Origin: Phytopythium helicoides
Taxonomy: Eukaryota; Oomycota; Peronosporomycetes; Pythiales; Pythiaceae
Reading direction: 5' to 3'
Assembly (NCBI GenBank): GCA_024867545.1
Contig: JANFNE010000078.1
Coordinates: 28,274-92,273, forward strand
Length of the DNA: 64,000 nt
Translations under genes and position numbers: made by a program
Shown here: one piece after another, positions 50,281 through 59,405 of the stretch
How the letters are laid out: every line of letters begins with the position of its first letter
Position numbering within the stretch: the first letter of the stretch is position 1
The notes under the pieces: generated by a model
Told to the model about the DNA's origin: nothing
Seen by the model: the letters and a program-made list of their open reading frames with translations, nothing else
Database searches by the model: none

Positions 50281-51924
50281 ATGTGTAGTATTGAGAAGAT
50301 AAATGTCGCGCGAAGGTCGCTTGAAGAGGACGAGCGGCAGCCCGACATGGCTGCGGCGTCTATGGCGCGGGAGGCGTCGCTGGCTGCTGGTGGCGGCGCG
50401 CAGTCGACAGGCAGCGGCATGGCGGCGGCCCAGGAGAGCGGAGCGGACGGCGCCTGTCGCCTGGTGAAGCGCGTGAAGCTGTCGGCGCCTGGCGCGAGGC
50501 TGGAGCATCCGCTGGGCGTCAAGCCGATCGGCAACTTCTTCGATGAGTCGGCGAGTGGCGTGGTCGAGTGCCGCGGCTCGGGGCTTGGGCGGCTCGCGCG
50601 CCTGCCGGACTTCCAGCTGCTCGCACTGCTCAACTTCCTGACGGCGGAGGACCTGGCGAGGCTCAGCGCGTGCTCCAGGGCCGCGTACGTGGTCGGCTGG
50701 CACGACGAGCTGTGGCGGACGCTCGTGCTGGAGGAGATGGAGGGCGACTTTGTCGCGCGCAAGACGTGGAGAGAGGCGTACATCGCCACCAAGTACCCGC
50801 AGTGGAGGCGGTCTGAGGACATTGGGGAGCCCATCAAGGTGCGCGGGTTCTACTCGGACCTGCTCTTCCAGAGCTTCTACTGCGCGGCGGCGCCTATTGA
50901 AGACGCCTGGCTCGCGGTTGATAACATTGACCGCCGCAGCGCCGCTGAGCTCACGGTGGAGATGTTCAAGAAGGAGTACGAGATCCCCAACAAGCCTGTG
51001 ATCATCACTGGCGCGGTTGACTCCTGGCCAGGACTCACCAAGTGGACCGACAGCTACCTTGTCGAACAGAGCAAGGGACAGAAGTACATCGCCGGCGGCT
51101 TTGAGCTGCCCATGGACAAGTACCTCGAGTACTCGCGGACGCTGATTGACGACCAGCCGCTGTTCATCTTCGACAAACAGTTCGTGGCCAAGGTGCCGCA
51201 GCTGGGCGCAGACTACGTCGTTCCCGAGTACTTCCAGGAGGACTTTTTCAAACTGCTCGGCGCCGACCGCCGTCCAGACTACCGATGGCTCATCATTGGC
51301 CCCGAGAAGTCCGGCTCCTCCTTCCACGTGGACCCCAAACTCCACGAATGCCTGGAACGCTGTGCTCCGCGGTGCCAAGAAGTGGATCATGTTCCCTCCT
51401 GAGGTGGTCCCTCCAGGAGTTCCATCCGAGTGAAGACGGAGGCGACGTCTCGACTCCAGTGTCACTGATCGAGTGGTTTGTCACCTTCTACTCTCAAGTG
51501 AAGAAGCTCCCGGCAGAACTCAAGCCTCTAGAGGGAATTTGCCGAACTGGAGAAACCATGTTTGTGCCTCACGGATGGTGGCACCTGGTACTAAACGTCG
51601 AGGAGTCAATCGCGATCACGCAGAATTTTGTCAGCAGCGGCAACCTCAAAAACGTGTTGCGCTTCCTGCGTGACAAACCGGACCAAGTATCAGGGACTCC
51701 CGATGGATGAGCGGCCCTTCCTAGGTGAGCGTTTCCGTGAGGCACTCGCAGCCGCTGAACCTGAACTGTTGGCAAAGGTCGACAAGGAGCTTCAAGAAGA
51801 GTACGAGCGAAAGCACCGCAAGTCCAAGTGGGAGCAGCTGTTGGAAAGTGGCTCGCATGACTCCGAGTCGGTAGAGAACCCAGCAGCATCCGCGTCGTCA
51901 TTTGGCTTTGGGTTTCAGTTTTAG
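50281..51924 (+). CDS. F-box plus JmjC-domain 2OG-Fe(II) oxygenase (frame breaks)
   Basis: The frame from ATG 50281, or the later ATG at 50347, encodes an F-box (LPDFQLLALLNFLTAEDLARL, split by SACSRAAYVVG) and a JmjC domain: VIITGAVDSWPGLTKW, FIFDKQFVAKVPQLG, iron ligands in SSFHVDPN and HGWWHLVLN, and ITQNFVSSGN. Three one-base breaks (near 51336, 51420 and 51685), all of the same sign, move the reading frame, with family sequence resuming at once each time. The layout resembles F-box/JmjC proteins of the JMJD6/FIH type, protein hydroxylases or demethylases. Full length would be about 545 aa, ending FGFGFQF. The breaks look like one-base insertions in the sequence. Confidence 0.8.
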
Positions 51925-52027
51925 GGAAGTTGACAAAATGGATGTGACGAGTTATGTATTCCGTTCGATGCGTTCGTAAAGTCTTAAGTGAACTCTTCGT
52001 GGTGGCTTTCACTACGATGACACTTTT

Positions 52028-53736
52028 CTAGACCTTGGTAGGAGCCCATTGCTTGGTTCGCATTACCGTCTCAATCTCTTCGACTGTGCGTGGAACCTTG
52101 ACCATGTTCTCCACGCCAGTTGCCGTCACAATCACATCGGACTCGATGCGAACACCACCCGACCCGATAAACCGCTGGAGAACTTTCTTGTTGACGAACT
52201 TTGCCTTCACTGGATCAGCGAGCAGCTCATCCAGTTGTGCCTTGATAAAGTACCAGCCCGGCTCGACCGGTCAGCACCATGTTCTTCTTGAGCGTGCGCA
52301 CGCAGCGCAGCTTCTGAAGAATGCGCTGCTTTATGCGCTCCTTGCCGGGAGGGATACCTCCAACGTCATGTACATCTAGTCCCACATAGTGCCCCAGGCC
52401 ACAAGGTGAAAAGTACGCAGATACCTCATGCTCCAGCAAGTTCGTCCACCGTGCCGTTTTGAAGAAGGCCATTTGCAAGCATGTGGGCAGTCATGACTCG
52501 ATGCGCAAGCATGTGCATGTCGACCCAACTCACGCCTGGTTTCATTGCTTTGATAACGGCGTCATGCGCTTTCAGAACACCTTCGTAGATCATGCGCTGA
52601 TCCGTTGAGAACACTCCATTCACAGGGATCGTGCACGTGATGTCCGCACAGTAGCCGTGCAACTCTCCACCCATGTCGTTCAGGAAAATATCACCATCCT
52701 CAAGCAACTTGTCGTTCGGAGCTCCGGCATGACCATAGTGCTGGGCGGACGCATTGTGTCCACTTCCACAGATGCATGTGTACGCCTGGAAGCGCGCACC
52801 ACCATTACTGTAGCAGTAGTGGAGGAACAAACTCTCGGCATGGAACTCCATCTTGCCTGGCTTGACCGACTTCATCACCTCAATGTGCGCGCGCGACGAC
52901 AGCTCATTCACAAAACGCAGCAGCTGCAGCTCCCGCTCGCTCTTGATGACACGACACTCAACCAGCACAGGGTGCAGCGCCTTGTCGTCCACCGCGAACT
53001 TGTCGATGCCCTCGAACGTGGACGTCGTGGTCGTCTCGAGTCCGCTGTCCGTGTTGGTCCCCTTGAGTACAAACAGCTTCTGGACGCCGAACCTGCTGCT
53101 CAAGACCATCGGCAGCTCGTCCACGTAGTGCACCTCGTCGACCCGGTAGTGGTCCTTGAAGTACGCGAGCGGTTTGCGCTCGCCGCACCAGAGCTCCCAC
53201 TCGGCGCTGAGCCTGGGCACGAGCAGCACGGTCTTCCCCGAGTTGAGGTCCAGGAAGCCGGCGCAGTCGGGCTCGCGCACGCCAAAGAGGTACTGGAAGA
53301 AGCTCTCCTGGTGGAACGCGTACTGCGTGTCCGTGTCGTATCGGTCCACCTCCGCACCACCATGCAACAGCAGCGCGGCGGGTCGCTCGGCGCTCGACGC
53401 CTGCGGGTGTGCAGCGCGGAACGCGTCCAGCAGCTTCTCTCGGTGCTCTACGTGCATGCCAAAGTCGATGGGGAAGAGCTCGTACCCATCTGCGTAGTCT
53501 ACCGCGCTCGTTGCGTGGTGGCTATGACCGTGGCGCTGCGTCGCCACAGGTTTCTTCTCCTGCTGCTGCTTGGAGGCGTAGAGCGGCGCGCGCTTCTTCT
53601 GCAGCAGCGCGAGCCCCGCGACCGCCGCGGCCGCCGCCGTCGTGGCCAGCAGCCCTTTCACCTGCGCGCGCTCGTCGCTCATACCGTCGCAAGCTGCTCC
53701 TTCGTCGTCGAGAAGACCGCGAGTGAGCGCCGCCAT
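52028..53736 (-). CDS. PEPD: Xaa-Pro dipeptidase (prolidase, M24 family), frame breaks near C-terminus
   Basis: Cleaves dipeptides with C-terminal proline. From ATG 53736 ([13 protein letters not shown]), a 50-residue N-terminus holds a possible membrane anchor ([17 protein letters not shown]). The prolidase N-domain follows ([20 protein letters not shown]). The pita-bread catalytic domain has metal ligands in [20 protein letters not shown] (two Asp), [15 protein letters not shown] (His), EPGWYF (Glu) and RIESDVIVT (Glu). Two one-base insertions, near 52440 (extra T in GAACTTGCTGG) and 52268 (extra G in ACCGGTCG), shift the frame; removing them restores consensus, ending WAPTKV at 52028. It is divergent from the thiolase gene. 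Confidence 0.85.
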
Positions 53737-53802
53737 CACCTGCTCGCCATGATGCGCGCGTTGAAGCGCGTCCCTGATGAGTGTATTTCCGTTTCCGTTC
53801 AA

Positions 53803-53870
53803 CTGACTACCCAGAAGTCACTCTTCACTGACTACCCAGGCGTCACAATATCTGACTACCCAGGAGTCAC
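53803..53870 (+). repeat. Three 19-bp repeats with TGACT/AGTCA dyads in the prolidase-thiolase promoter
   Basis: CTGACTACCCAGRMGTCAC occurs at 53803-53821, 53828-53846 and 53852-53870 (spacing 25 and 24 bp, about two helical turns). Units 1 and 3 are flanked by the half-sites TGACT and AGTCA. They lie upstream of both the prolidase and the thiolase gene and look like tandem binding sites for a dimeric (bZIP-like) regulator. Confidence 0.6.
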
Positions 53871-54020
53871 CCCGCGTTATTCTTGTCAACGTTGAAGGAG
53901 CGGGTGTTGACGTGTAAAACAGTCAGTCGTGACAACCTGCCGCCTTCCCTAAAGGGGAAGCAGGCTCACTCTTGGATTCGCCGCCTTCCGCTCGCCTCCT
54001 CGCTCCTCCAGCCGCCAGCC

Positions 54021-55256
54021 ATGAACCGCATCGACCGCATCCGCTCGCACGTGCAGACGGGCGCTGGCTCCCCCGCGCCCGCGTCGCCGGAGGACGTCGT
54101 CGTCGTGGCGGCGCTGCGCACGCCCATCACCAAGGCGCGCCGCGGAGGCTTCAAGGACACGACGCCCGACGTGCTGCTGGGCCACGTGCTGCAGGCCGTG
54201 CTCAAGCAGGCCAAGCTCGACCCGGCGCTCGTGGGCGACGTGGTCGTGGGCAACGTGCTGCAGCCGGGCGCCGGCGCCAACATGGCGCGCATGGCGCAGC
54301 TGGCCGCCGGCATCCCCTACTCGGTGCCGCTACACACGCTCAACCGCCAGTGCAGCTCGGGCCTGCAGGCCGTCGCCAGCGTCGTCTCGGCGATCAACGC
54401 CGGATACTACGACATCGGCATCGCCGCCGGTGTCGAGTGCATGTCGCTCGCCGCCATCGGCAAGGACGCCCCGACCGTCGACTGGAACCGCGTCGGACAG
54501 GTGCAGGACGCCATGGACTGCACCATCCCCATGGGCATCACGAGCGAGAACGTCGCCGAGCAGTACGGGATCTCGCGCGCCAAGCAGGACGCGCTCGCCG
54601 CCGCCTCCCACGCCAAGGCCGTCGAGGCGCAGAAGAACGGCTGGTTCAAGGACGAGATCACGCCCGTGTCGACTGTCATCAAGGACAAGGACGGCAACGA
54701 GAAGGCTGTCATCATCGCGCAGGACGACGGCGTGCGCGCCGGCACGACCGCTGAGAAGCTCGGCAAGCTGCGCCCGGCCTTCAAGGAGGGCGGCAGCACC
54801 ACGGCCGGTAACTCGAGCCAGGTGAGCGACGGCGCCGCCGCCGTGCTGCTCATGCGCCGCTCGGTGGCCAAGTCGCTGGGCCTGCCGATCCAGGGCCGCT
54901 TCGTGTCGTACGCCGTCGCGGGTGTCCCGCCGTCGGTCATGGGCATCGGCCCGGCCTACGCCATCCCCGCCGCGCTCGAGAAGGCCGGCCTCACGGTCAA
55001 CGACATTGACGTGTTCGAGATCAACGAGGCGTTCGCGAGCCAGGCCGCGTACTGCGTCGAGAAGCTCAACATCCCGTTCGAGAAGGTGAACCCCAAGGGT
55101 GGCGCCATCGCGCTCGGCCACCCGCTCGGCTGCACGGGCGCTCGCCAGGTGTCGACGCTGCTCACGCAGCTCAAGCGCACCAACCAGCGCTACGGCGTCA
55201 TCTCCATGTGCATCGGCACGGGCATGGGCGCCGCCGCCGTGTTCGAGCGCGAGTAA
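54021..55256 (+). CDS. Peroxisomal 3-ketoacyl-CoA thiolase (acetyl-CoA acyltransferase)
   Basis: A single-exon 411-aa thiolase catalysing the last step of fatty-acid beta-oxidation. The N-terminal RIDRIRSHV resembles a PTS2 peroxisomal signal (R-I-x5-H), as in animal ACAA1. Catalytic residues are visible: acyl-accepting Cys111 in LNRQCSSGLQAV, His367 in GGAIALGHPLGCTGAR and Cys397 in SMCIGTGMGAA. GEVxSxxNxxEAF-like INEAFASQAAYC and the SDGAAAVLLM strand also match. The start is at MNRIDRIRS; the upstream open frame contains the promoter repeats. It is tail-to-tail with the DnaJ gene, 166 bp apart. Confidence 0.93.
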   Translation: MNRIDRIRSHVQTGAGSPAPASPEDVVVVAALRTPITKARRGGFKDTTPDVLLGHVLQAVLKQAKLDPALVGDVVVGNVLQPGAGANMARMAQLAAGIPYSVPLHTLNRQCSSGLQAVASVVSAINAGYYDIGIAAGVECMSLAAIGKDAPTVDWNRVGQVQDAMDCTIPMGITSENVAEQYGISRAKQDALAAASHAKAVEAQKNGWFKDEITPVSTVIKDKDGNEKAVIIAQDDGVRAGTTAEKLGKLRPAFKEGGSTTAGNSSQVSDGAAAVLLMRRSVAKSLGLPIQGRFVSYAVAGVPPSVMGIGPAYAIPAALEKAGLTVNDIDVFEINEAFASQAAYCVEKLNIPFEKVNPKGGAIALGHPLGCTGARQVSTLLTQLKRTNQRYGVISMCIGTGMGAAAVFERE

Positions 55257-55422
55257 GCGCTCCCTTCCCGCGTGCCTGCATGTGGATCTCCCAATAAACA
55301 GTAAACACAGATGAGCTTGGTCCTTGATGTTTGTGCGGATCTGCTTCCTGCGATGTTGATAGATGACCTGAACGATGCGTGGCGTGATAGCGACAGAGGC
55401 TCGTGTTGATGCTGCAGCGCAG

Positions 55423-56077
55423 TTAATACTCTTTGGCCGGCTTGGCGTGCGTCTTGATGGAGCTGAGGTTGAAGCCCCAGATGCCGAGCACGAGCAGCGG
55501 GAAGCCGAGCCACGCGACCGACGCTCCCTGCGACGGCAGCTTGGACGCGCGGAAGACCTTGCGCTCGCGGAAGTCGGTCTGTCGGCGCCCAATCGCGGCC
55601 GGCGCGCGGTGCGAGCGCTGCCGGTGGTACTGCGCCGTCGTGAAGCGCTCGAACTCGTTGAGCCCCTGGAACATTTGGTTCACGTCGGCCGACGTCATGG
55701 GCGTGTAGCTGCTGGCGCCCGCGAACGGGTCGTGCCCCGGCGACTCCGAGTGCCCGAACAGGTCGTAGTCGTACTTGACGCGCGCCGCGGCGTCGCTCAG
55801 CACGTCGTACGCCGCGTTGATCTTGCGGATCTCGGCGTCCTGCGCGCAAATGGAGCGTCCGTTAGCTGCGCTGGGCGCCTCCAGACGCGCGGGAAAATCG
55901 CACCTTGTCGGACTCGCCATGCGCGTGCTTGGCCTGCGCCTCGTGCGCCTTGGAGCGGTCCGGGTGGTGCACGAACGCGAGCTTGCGGTACGCGGTCTTG
56001 ATCTCCTCGGCCGTGGCCGACCGCGCCACGCCCAGCGCCGCGTAGTGGTCCGGCAGGTGCGGCTGCGTGTGCACCAT
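55423..56077 (-). CDS. DnaJ (Hsp40)-domain protein with C-terminal membrane segment
   Basis: Exons 56077-55904 and 55839-55423 (donor GTGCGA, acceptor GCGCAG) give 196 aa. The J domain (residues about 10-75) has the HPD motif at 38-40 (FVHHPDRSK), with [18 protein letters not shown] before it and the intron falling within helix III. After the J domain come a Gly/Ser-poor linker and one hydrophobic segment near the end ([18 protein letters not shown]). The layout suggests a membrane-anchored co-chaperone at the ER or mitochondrial surface stimulating Hsp70; location is inference. ATG 56077 is the first in frame with the J domain. Confidence 0.88.
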
Positions 56078-56326
56078 GGCGGCGAGTTGGAGTTGTGAGA
56101 GGTGGTGTCGCCTTCCGGGCTTCGTGGGGCTTCTGGGTGGTGCGCTGTCTATCAAATATGGAGTCTATACTACGCTACAAAGATTTTATAATATACTGGA
56201 TATTGAATAATAAACATTAAATCAAACGATAAAATGTTTTAAGGATATTCACGTAATCGCTCGAGACGGGAGATTATGGCATGTCTTGCTGCTCGCCTCT
56301 GGCACATGAAAAATGCAGCGAATGCC

Positions 56327-56790
56327 TCATGGTCTCTGCGTTCGCATTTCACTCAGGTCGTGGCGTTTAATGCCGAGTTCATCATCGCGATGGCAACCAT
56401 TTTTTTGCATTCCAAGCAATGCGGTTCCATTGAAGGAAGAGGATAGCCACCACGCGCTCTGTCCCAAGCGGTGACGCCGATCACTGAGCACTCGTTTTGC
56501 GTTCTTGGAAAAGCGCTCTACTGATCCAGAAAACCTCTCGAGCATGGGGAAGGTAGACGACCACCACGTGACGTTACGTTTCAGCGATACCAATGTAGTT
56601 CCTTTGCGTAGTTGCCCTGATGCATGAAAGCAGTGAATCAATTGATTCGATTCCGTTTACAACTCCTGGCTGACTCTCCGTAAACCGCTTTATCACCAAG
56701 TTCAGCTTATGGCTTGCGCAGCCAATCAATGATTGCTTCCGTGAGTGTGTCTCACACCAGTCTGCTACCAGACGCACACCAATCTGTGAC
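56327..56790 (-). mobile_element. Decayed hAT-type transposase fragment
   Basis: Minus-strand frames 56777-56574 and 56641-56327 carry hAT transposase features: DWCETHSRKQSLIGCASHKL (the VADN / GCASH region) and, in a shifted frame, VTWWSSTFPMLERFSGSVER, matching the hAT RWSSTYxMLERF motif. One or more frame breaks and the lack of a catalytic N-terminus show it is dead. Its 5' portion overlaps the LTR-like fragment at 56715-56827. Confidence 0.65.
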
Positions 56791-56827
56791 TAGATGGTGT
56801 CATGTAATGGACATGAGGTCTATTACA
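56715..56827 (-). repeat. LTR-like fragment in reverse orientation
   Basis: Read on the minus strand, this starts TGTAATAGACCTCATGTCC and follows the first ~110 bp of the gypsy LTR (57581 onward) at about 90% identity, beginning exactly at the LTR's 5' TG. It ends near the shared CAATCAxTGATTG palindrome. It overlaps the hAT-like coding fragment. Confidence 0.7.
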
Positions 56828-57580
56828 GGTTGCATAGGCTCTGTCTGAAGAGTCCGGTCGTCACGTCGACGTTGCGAGGCTCAAAGGAAGGGTAAGGTTG
56901 CTTGGGCTATCGCAGTGCTCCAGGATTCCATTTTAACGTCTAACGATGTGTCCACAGGTCAGAAGTCTGCACACAACCTACAATAAATTGACAAAGCCCC
57001 TAGCGACAGGAAACAACCCCAACACCACAGTTCCAGGAGAACATACTCTCTTCACTGTTCTCAGCGACTGTTTTGCTAATAAATTGGTACTGCTCCGCTA
57101 TTTAGCACTGACAACGAGATGCGAAGAGGTTGATGAAGAAGAGGACAAGGCCTCAGCTTCGTTGAAATGATCGACACCGGTCATGGACGAGTCGATCCAA
57201 GGAACCCTTGAAGCGTGTCTTATCAATATTGGATAAACAGTGTCGTATACGATAGGAGAAATGTGGTGAAGCGTTATAGCTGGATTTGGGAAAGGCCTAC
57301 CTGCAGAGGCAACTCAAAGCGTCTGTGAGACGCGAAATCTTGACTTTATTAGGAGGTTTTCTAAGGGATAAAATACTCCAACTCGGGTGTACATCTTCTG
57401 CTAGTATTATTTTAGTCAGCGTATGCGTTTCTGTTCTTGAGCCCCTGGTTCACAATTCCGACGCGTCGCGACACGTCGGGACAGCGATGTCGTACGCGGA
57501 GTGACATGATGTAGGACGGCGTCGATGAGCCTCTTGCTAAAGGCTTAGTGTATTTGTAAGTGTATTGACCAATTACTTGC

Positions 57581-58172
57581 TGTAATGGGCCCCATGTCCA
57601 TTACATGACACAATCTGGTCACAGATTGGTGTCTGTGGCAGCAGACTGGTGTGAGACACACTCACGGGAGCAATCAATGATTGCGACCGCACGGAATGTT
57701 CTCGAAGCATTCTCGAGTGCTCTCTGCACACGTGTCTCTGTGCATGAAGATGGTTCCTGCTGGATTTCTCTCTAGTGACGAAACCGACGTGTCATTGTGG
57801 GTACATGTTAGTGGTTTCAACCAATCACAACGTGCCACGTGGCGGGAGAGAGGTTCTTTGTTGAAGAACCCGAAGCTCAAGTTCAAGTTCAAGTTGGAGA
57901 ACATTCTCCTGGTCCAAGCTTCAAGTTCAACCTGATTCAACCCAAGGTTTTATATTGCATTTGTAGGTTGATTGCATTTAACCCCATAGGACCCTAGTGG
58001 TTTTATGCTCGTAGGATTCAGGAACCATAAGCTTTTCAATTCAGTTGCAAATTTGCCGCCTTCACCTCAAGTCTCCTTCCTCCTCCCTCCAAGTCGGGAG
58101 AGACCAAGTCTTCCTCAAGCGCAAGCGTGTGTGCCGTGTTTTGGGGACTGTCGTGGACAGCGCCCCATTACA
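57581..58172 (+). mobile_element. 5' LTR of a Ty3/gypsy retrotransposon
   Basis: The 592-bp segment starts TGTAATGGG and ends CCCATTACA, a perfect 9-bp terminal inverted repeat with the TG...CA ends of LTRs. It lies directly upstream of a primer-binding site and gag. The 3' LTR lies outside the window, so target-site duplication and LTR age cannot be read. The preceding 5 bp are CTTGC. Confidence 0.8.
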
Positions 58173-58174
58173 CC

Positions 58175-58192
58175 TGGTAGCACTTTGAGAGG
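58175..58192 (+). other. Primer-binding site, initiator tRNA-Met type
   Basis: TGGTAGCACTTTGAGAGG starts 2 bp after the LTR. TGGTAGC is the complement of the GCUACCA acceptor end of eukaryotic initiator tRNA-Met, the common primer of Ty3/gypsy and copia elements. The remaining bases depend on the host's own tRNA, which I cannot check. Confidence 0.65.
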
Positions 58193-58342
58193 TCCTTCCT
58201 GCGACCTTCCTAGAAGGGATTGCCGAAGTTGCGCTGAGCACTTCGTGAACCCTGCTCTAGAAGAGGATTGACAAAGAGGCTTTCGCCCTTTGTGCACTTC
58301 CTTTCAAGACTCTCCCTGTCTATTGCGCAGACAGCAGAAGGG

Positions 58343-59386
58343 ATGGAGACTCCGACGAGTGTGCTGCACGAAGACCAAGTGACGCTGACGAATGAGCAGT
58401 TTCCTCATTTGTCCGGTCATGAGTGGGCAGCCCTCGAGCGGATGAGCGCAGTCATCGGTGAGGCAGCTGTGATCACACTGTTGAGATCAGCCTCTCCGGA
58501 TGAGCAGCGAAGCGCGGCAGTGAGCTTCATGCACCATGAGGTCATGGACTCTCGTCGACAGCCCGCAACTCCTGTCTCGACGATGAGAGTAACGCCTCTG
58601 AAGCTCGACATCTCCCCGTATCGCGGCGGAGAGAACGAACCTCTGGCGAGATGGTTCGTTGAGTTGGATGCAGCGGTAACTGCAAGACAGCTCCGGGACC
58701 CGACGCAACAAGTGTTGTTCGCAATGTCCAACCTTGCGGGTCGAGCGAAGAGTTGGGCGTATGGGAAGCGTTTGGCGGAGCCAACATGCTTCTACAACCT
58801 CGACGACTTCAAGCAAGAGTTGAAGCGCGCGTTCGAGCCTCCGCAGAGCGAGTTCCGTGCTCGTGCCGAGTTTCTCAAGCTTCGACAAGGACGCCAAGAC
58901 CTCCACTCGTATGCACAACGCGCACGATATCTCGTGTCGTGCATTGTGGATCAGCCGATCGACATGGCAACACAAGTTGTCACATTCATGGCCGGTCTGG
59001 ACGATGGACCAATCCGGAACCAACTGTTCCGCGAGTACCCGACGACGCTGGATCAAGCCATCGAGAGAGCGATGCAAGAAGAATTCAGCATCAAGCAAGC
59101 CAAGTTCGGTGGACCAGTTCCACGTCAAGTCCGCGTGACATCGTCGGCGAACAATGGACCAGAGCCGATGGATCTGTCGTATGTCCAACATACCGACAAC
59201 ATGCGTCCTCGCAACGATGGGAAATGTTTCCGTTGCGGGAAGCCGGGTCATATTGCTCGAAACTGCAAGGTGTCCTTGCCGAATCGGCAAGAGACACAAG
59301 GATCGCGTTCGAACCAGAACAGCAACCGAAATTTCGGCCGCCGGTTCGACCGTTCCCAAGGGTCAAAAAACGGGAACGACCAGTAG
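58343..59386 (+). CDS. Ty3/gypsy gag polyprotein
   Basis: 347 aa from ATG 58343 (METPTSVLHEDQ); the upstream in-frame codon is a TTG. The retrotransposon gag capsid region is clear (RWFVELDAAVTARQLRDPT, WFxxLxxxF-like FKQELKRAFEPPQSEFRAR, LRQGRQDLHSYAQRARYLVS). A CCHC zinc knuckle (CFRCGKPGHIARNC) lies at about residues 294-308, followed by an Asn/Gln/Arg-rich nucleic-acid-binding tail. The last codons run over a slippery A-AAA-AAC, and the TAG at 59384 lies inside a hairpin; see the frameshift finding. Gag is intact. Confidence 0.93.
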   Translation: METPTSVLHEDQVTLTNEQFPHLSGHEWAALERMSAVIGEAAVITLLRSASPDEQRSAAVSFMHHEVMDSRRQPATPVSTMRVTPLKLDISPYRGGENEPLARWFVELDAAVTARQLRDPTQQVLFAMSNLAGRAKSWAYGKRLAEPTCFYNLDDFKQELKRAFEPPQSEFRARAEFLKLRQGRQDLHSYAQRARYLVSCIVDQPIDMATQVVTFMAGLDDGPIRNQLFREYPTTLDQAIERAMQEEFSIKQAKFGGPVPRQVRVTSSANNGPEPMDLSYVQHTDNMRPRNDGKCFRCGKPGHIARNCKVSLPNRQETQGSRSNQNSNRNFGRRFDRSQGSKNGNDQ

Positions 59387-59405
59387 GGGCGGGGCTCCCT
59401 ACTGG
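59365..59405 (+). promoter_or_regulatory. Programmed -1 frameshift signal between gag and pol
   Basis: The heptamer A-AAA-AAC (59365-59371) is in the gag phase X-XXY-YYZ. An 8-nt spacer follows, then a hairpin with arms CCAGTAGGG (59380-59388) and CCCTACTGG (59397-59405). The gag stop TAG lies in the 5' arm. The -1 frame is open upstream and continues into pol. Loop GGGC (59392-59395) could pair with GCCC (59406-59409), making a pseudoknot. Confidence 0.8.

Larger units (their letters stand above)
56078..57580. other. Repeat-rich gap upstream of the gypsy element
   Basis: This AT-richer 1.5-kb region contains the decayed hAT fragment described separately. A 74-codon plus-strand ORF (56946-57170) ends with an acidic DEEEDKASASLK and has no recognised family. 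The 57,180-57,575 stretch shows nothing I can support. Confidence 0.4.

Noticed and set aside
50269..51465. 398-codon minus-strand open frame over the F-box/JmjC gene
   Set aside because: Antisense shadow; the sense frame has iron-binding residues and an F-box.
53803..53870. Short direct repeats considered as a CRISPR array
   Set aside because: Only three units with 5-6 bp gaps in a eukaryotic promoter; no spacers and no cas genes.
52657..53895. 412-codon plus-strand open frame over the prolidase
   Set aside because: No domain and skewed Leu/Arg/His content; antisense of conserved catalytic residues.
54330..55592. 420-codon minus-strand open frame over the thiolase
   Set aside because: A shadow of a high-GC3 coding strand; the sense strand is an unambiguous thiolase.
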